Source: Phreatobacter sp. (GTDB lineage Bacteria; Pseudomonadota; Alphaproteobacteria; Rhizobiales; Phreatobacteraceae). From it: a stretch of DNA of 34,316 nt. Positions 32,700-34,316 of the stretch are shown piece by piece. The stretch is from contig NZ_JAPZTZ010000033.1 in assembly GCF_027532945.1 (NCBI RefSeq), positions 1 through 34,316 of the forward strand, written 5' to 3'. The notes under the pieces are model-generated. The model did no database searches. It worked only from the letters and a program-made list of their open reading frames with translations, and had not been told where the DNA came from. The position numbers and the translations under genes are program-made. The number at the start of each line of letters is the position of its first letter. Position 1 is the stretch's first letter.

Positions 32700-33244
32700 T
32701 TCACGAAGACCTTGGCACCGATGAGCTGCTGGCCGAGCAGCACGGCGACGGCGCTGCCGCCCTCATAGGCCATGCGGATGGCGGCAGCCGCCGTCGGCCC
32801 GACGGCGTCGGGCGTGTCTGCGCGCATGACGTGGACGCCCATCAGCCGGAAGGCGTCGGGCGTGCCGGTGCCCATCGGCACCTGCCACGGATTGAACTCG
32901 CCCCATTCGCCCCGCATCGTCACGAAGGTCAGGAACGGCCCGCCCATGTTGCGCACCAGCGACAGCATGTTGATGCAGTTGCCGACGCCGGAGGACTGCA
33001 TGAGCAGGCAGGCGCGGTCGCCGCCGAGCCAGGCGCCGGACACGAGCGCGACGCCCTCCTCTTCCGTTGTCAGCGGGATGGCGACCATGCCGGGATCATC
33101 GTGGACGGCGCGGATGAGGGCGGCGTGGCCGCCATCCGGCACATAGGCGACCTGGCGGACGCCCGCAGCCTTCAGGCCAGCGAAGATGTCCATCGGCCAG
33201 CCGGCGGGCGAGGCATGCGTGGCCTGGGGGTGCATGGCATTCAT
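32696..33244 (-). CDS. TPP-dependent decarboxylase, Pyr-domain subunit (ComD/sulfopyruvate decarboxylase alpha-like)
   Basis: A 182-aa pyrimidine-binding domain with the cofactor-activating Glu in PLTTEEEGVALVSGA and the ComD-like LMQSSGVGNCINMLSL. It forms the active site together with the ComE-like subunit encoded next. The ATG at 33244 has GGGGAG 12 nt upstream; the frame stays open far beyond it, but only as antisense of the next gene. It is divergent from the YihU-like dehydrogenase gene across 87 bp. Confidence 0.8.
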   Translation of the reverse strand: MNAMHPQATHASPAGWPMDIFAGLKAAGVRQVAYVPDGGHAALIRAVHDDPGMVAIPLTTEEEGVALVSGAWLGGDRACLLMQSSGVGNCINMLSLVRNMGGPFLTFVTMRGEWGEFNPWQVPMGTGTPDAFRLMGVHVMRADTPDAVGPTAAAAIRMAYEGGSAVAVLLGQQLIGAKVFVK

Positions 33245-33331
33245 GGGCTGGATAGGCTCCCCGTCCTTCGCGAGGGCCGGACCATGACGCCAGCCCCCGC
33301 CCGACACAAGAGGACCACGGGGAGGACAGGC

Positions 33332-34243
33332 ATGACCATCGGTTTCGTCGGACTGGGCAAGATGGGCCGGGGCATGGCCTCGAACCTGCAGACCAAGGGC
33401 TTCTCGCTCATGGTCCATGACGTCGTCGAGGCGCCGATGGCGGCGCTCGAGGCGCTGGGGGCAAAGCGCGGCACGCCGGCGGAGATCGCCGCCTCCTGCG
33501 ACATCGTGGTCACCATGCTGCCGACCGGCAAGGAGGTGGCGGAGGTCGTGCTCGCCCCCGGCGGTATCCTCGACCACGCCAGGCCCGGCACGATGATCCT
33601 GGACATGTCGACCATCGACCCGGAGACCACCGACCGCCTGCACGAGGAGACGCGGCGGCGCGGCATGACGGCCGTCGACGCGCCGGTCGGCCGCCTCGCC
33701 TGGCACGCCGATCGCGGGCAGAGCCTGTTCATGGTGGGCGCGGACGATGCCGACTACCAGCGCGCCCTGCCGCTGCTCCAGGCCATGGGCACGACGATCC
33801 ACCATTCCGGCGGGCCGGGGGCCGGCACGCGGATGAAGCTGGTCAACAACTACCTCGCCATCATCCTCTGCCAGCTCAATGCCGAGGCCCTGTCGCTGTC
33901 GCAGCGCTTCGGGCTGGACCTCACCAAGACACTGGACGTGCTCTACGGCACGACGGCGACGAACGGCCAGCTCAAGGTCAACTGGCCGAACAAGGTGCTG
34001 GCCGGCGACACCGAGCCGGGCTTCTCCATCGACCTTGCCCACAAGGACCTGACGCTGATCGTGCAGGCGGCGAATGCCGCCCGCGTGCCGGTCCCGGTGG
34101 CGGCGGCGGCGCGCGAGGCCTTCTCGCAGGCTCGCGCCCGCGGCTATGGGCAGAACGACTTCTCGGCCATGGTGGATGTGGCCTGCGACATCGCCCAGAT
34201 CGAGCGGGCGCGCCTGCCGAAGGGCTATACGCCGCCGGCGTGA
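33332..34243 (+). CDS. Beta-hydroxyacid dehydrogenase, YihU-like (sulfolactaldehyde reductase / HIBADH family)
   Basis: A 303-aa NAD(P)-dependent dehydrogenase with GLGKMGRGMASNL at the N-terminus, LDMSTI, and catalytic Lys169 in RMKLVNNY. Several stretches recall E. coli YihU (3-sulfolactaldehyde reductase) more than 3-hydroxyisobutyrate dehydrogenase: DAPVGR (instead of DAPVSGG), GGPGAGTRMKLVNNY, WPNKVLAGD, and the tail IDLAHKDL...REAFSQARA-GYGQNDFSA. Arg121 and Asn172 match positions I recall as sulfonate-binding in YihU; a Ser is Ala176 here. A GGGGAGG ribosome-binding site precedes the ATG. Hydroxyisobutyrate or another C3-C4 hydroxy acid remains possible. Confidence 0.82.
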   Translation: MTIGFVGLGKMGRGMASNLQTKGFSLMVHDVVEAPMAALEALGAKRGTPAEIAASCDIVVTMLPTGKEVAEVVLAPGGILDHARPGTMILDMSTIDPETTDRLHEETRRRGMTAVDAPVGRLAWHADRGQSLFMVGADDADYQRALPLLQAMGTTIHHSGGPGAGTRMKLVNNYLAIILCQLNAEALSLSQRFGLDLTKTLDVLYGTTATNGQLKVNWPNKVLAGDTEPGFSIDLAHKDLTLIVQAANAARVPVPVAAAAREAFSQARARGYGQNDFSAMVDVACDIAQIERARLPKGYTPPA

Positions 34244-34316
34244 CGGCCGCTGCCACACCGCCCGTCATGCCCCGCCCAAGGCCGGGCCGGACCGTAAGGG
34301 CTGCGCGCCAACCGGA
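34244..34316. other. Intergenic end of window with a partial palindromic repeat
   Basis: The sequence GTCATGCCCCGCCCAAGGCCGGGCC resembles one arm of the repeat at 18817-18904 (CGTCATGCCCGGC / AAGGCCGGGC). The second arm would lie beyond the window. No gene is visible. Confidence 0.35.

Overview
The window is high-GC, densely coded DNA from an alphaproteobacterium. It is most likely a member of the Hyphomicrobiales (Rhizobiales): it has a DUF4175/TIGR02302 protein, a dsbB / pgsA-moaD block, a DUF429 protein, Bug/TctC binding proteins and Rhizobiales-type dispersed palindromes. Genus cannot be set from sequence alone. I found no tRNA, rRNA or CRISPR array.

Left edge (1-1497) is accessory DNA of visibly lower GC. 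It starts inside an IS21-family element (1-141, first ten codons of istA on the minus strand). Next come an unrecognised 174-aa gene and a divergent small XRE regulator, then a gene-free stretch with a strong hairpin. This DNA abuts an HNH endonuclease gene that has lost its 5' half, so about position 1498 is a recombination boundary. From 1498 rightward the DNA looks like ordinary chromosome.

1799-10511 is housekeeping: dsbB, pgsA-moaD, a metallo-beta-lactamase-fold hydrolase, the large Gln-rich membrane protein DUF4175, a PLP-dependent Thr/Ser dehydratase, a DUF429 nuclease-fold protein head-to-head with mtgA, and a tandem-domain AprI/Inh-like protein.

10610-21588 is an acyl-CoA catabolic cluster: a crotonase-family hydratase/isomerase, a dienoyl-CoA-reductase-like SDR, an IclR regulator, two tandem Bug/TctC solute-binding proteins, a MaoC hydratase, an acyl-CoA dehydrogenase, an HSD17B4-like SDR, a fused HMG-CoA-synthase-like/DUF35 protein lacking the usual Cys nucleophile, and an SCP2-type thiolase. 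Together they could carry out complete beta-oxidation-type rounds on an unknown acid. Two near-identical 17-nt palindromic sites precede separate transcription units of this cluster and may be a shared operator.

21672-28317 is a complete five-step histidine-utilisation locus: hutI-hutH-hutG-hutU as a tightly overlapping minus-strand operon, with hutF divergent. It takes histidine to glutamate, formate and ammonia by the HutF/HutG route.

28380-34243 holds uraD, an SH3-domain secreted protein, a D-2-hydroxyacid dehydrogenase, a MntA/HepT-type toxin-antitoxin pair with a displaced Arg in HepT, and a three-gene unit (ComD-like and ComE-like TPP decarboxylase subunits plus a MoeB/ThiF-type protein) divergent from a YihU-like beta-hydroxyacid dehydrogenase. 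That last group is the best candidate for an undescribed small pathway, possibly for a C3 sulfonate or related acid.
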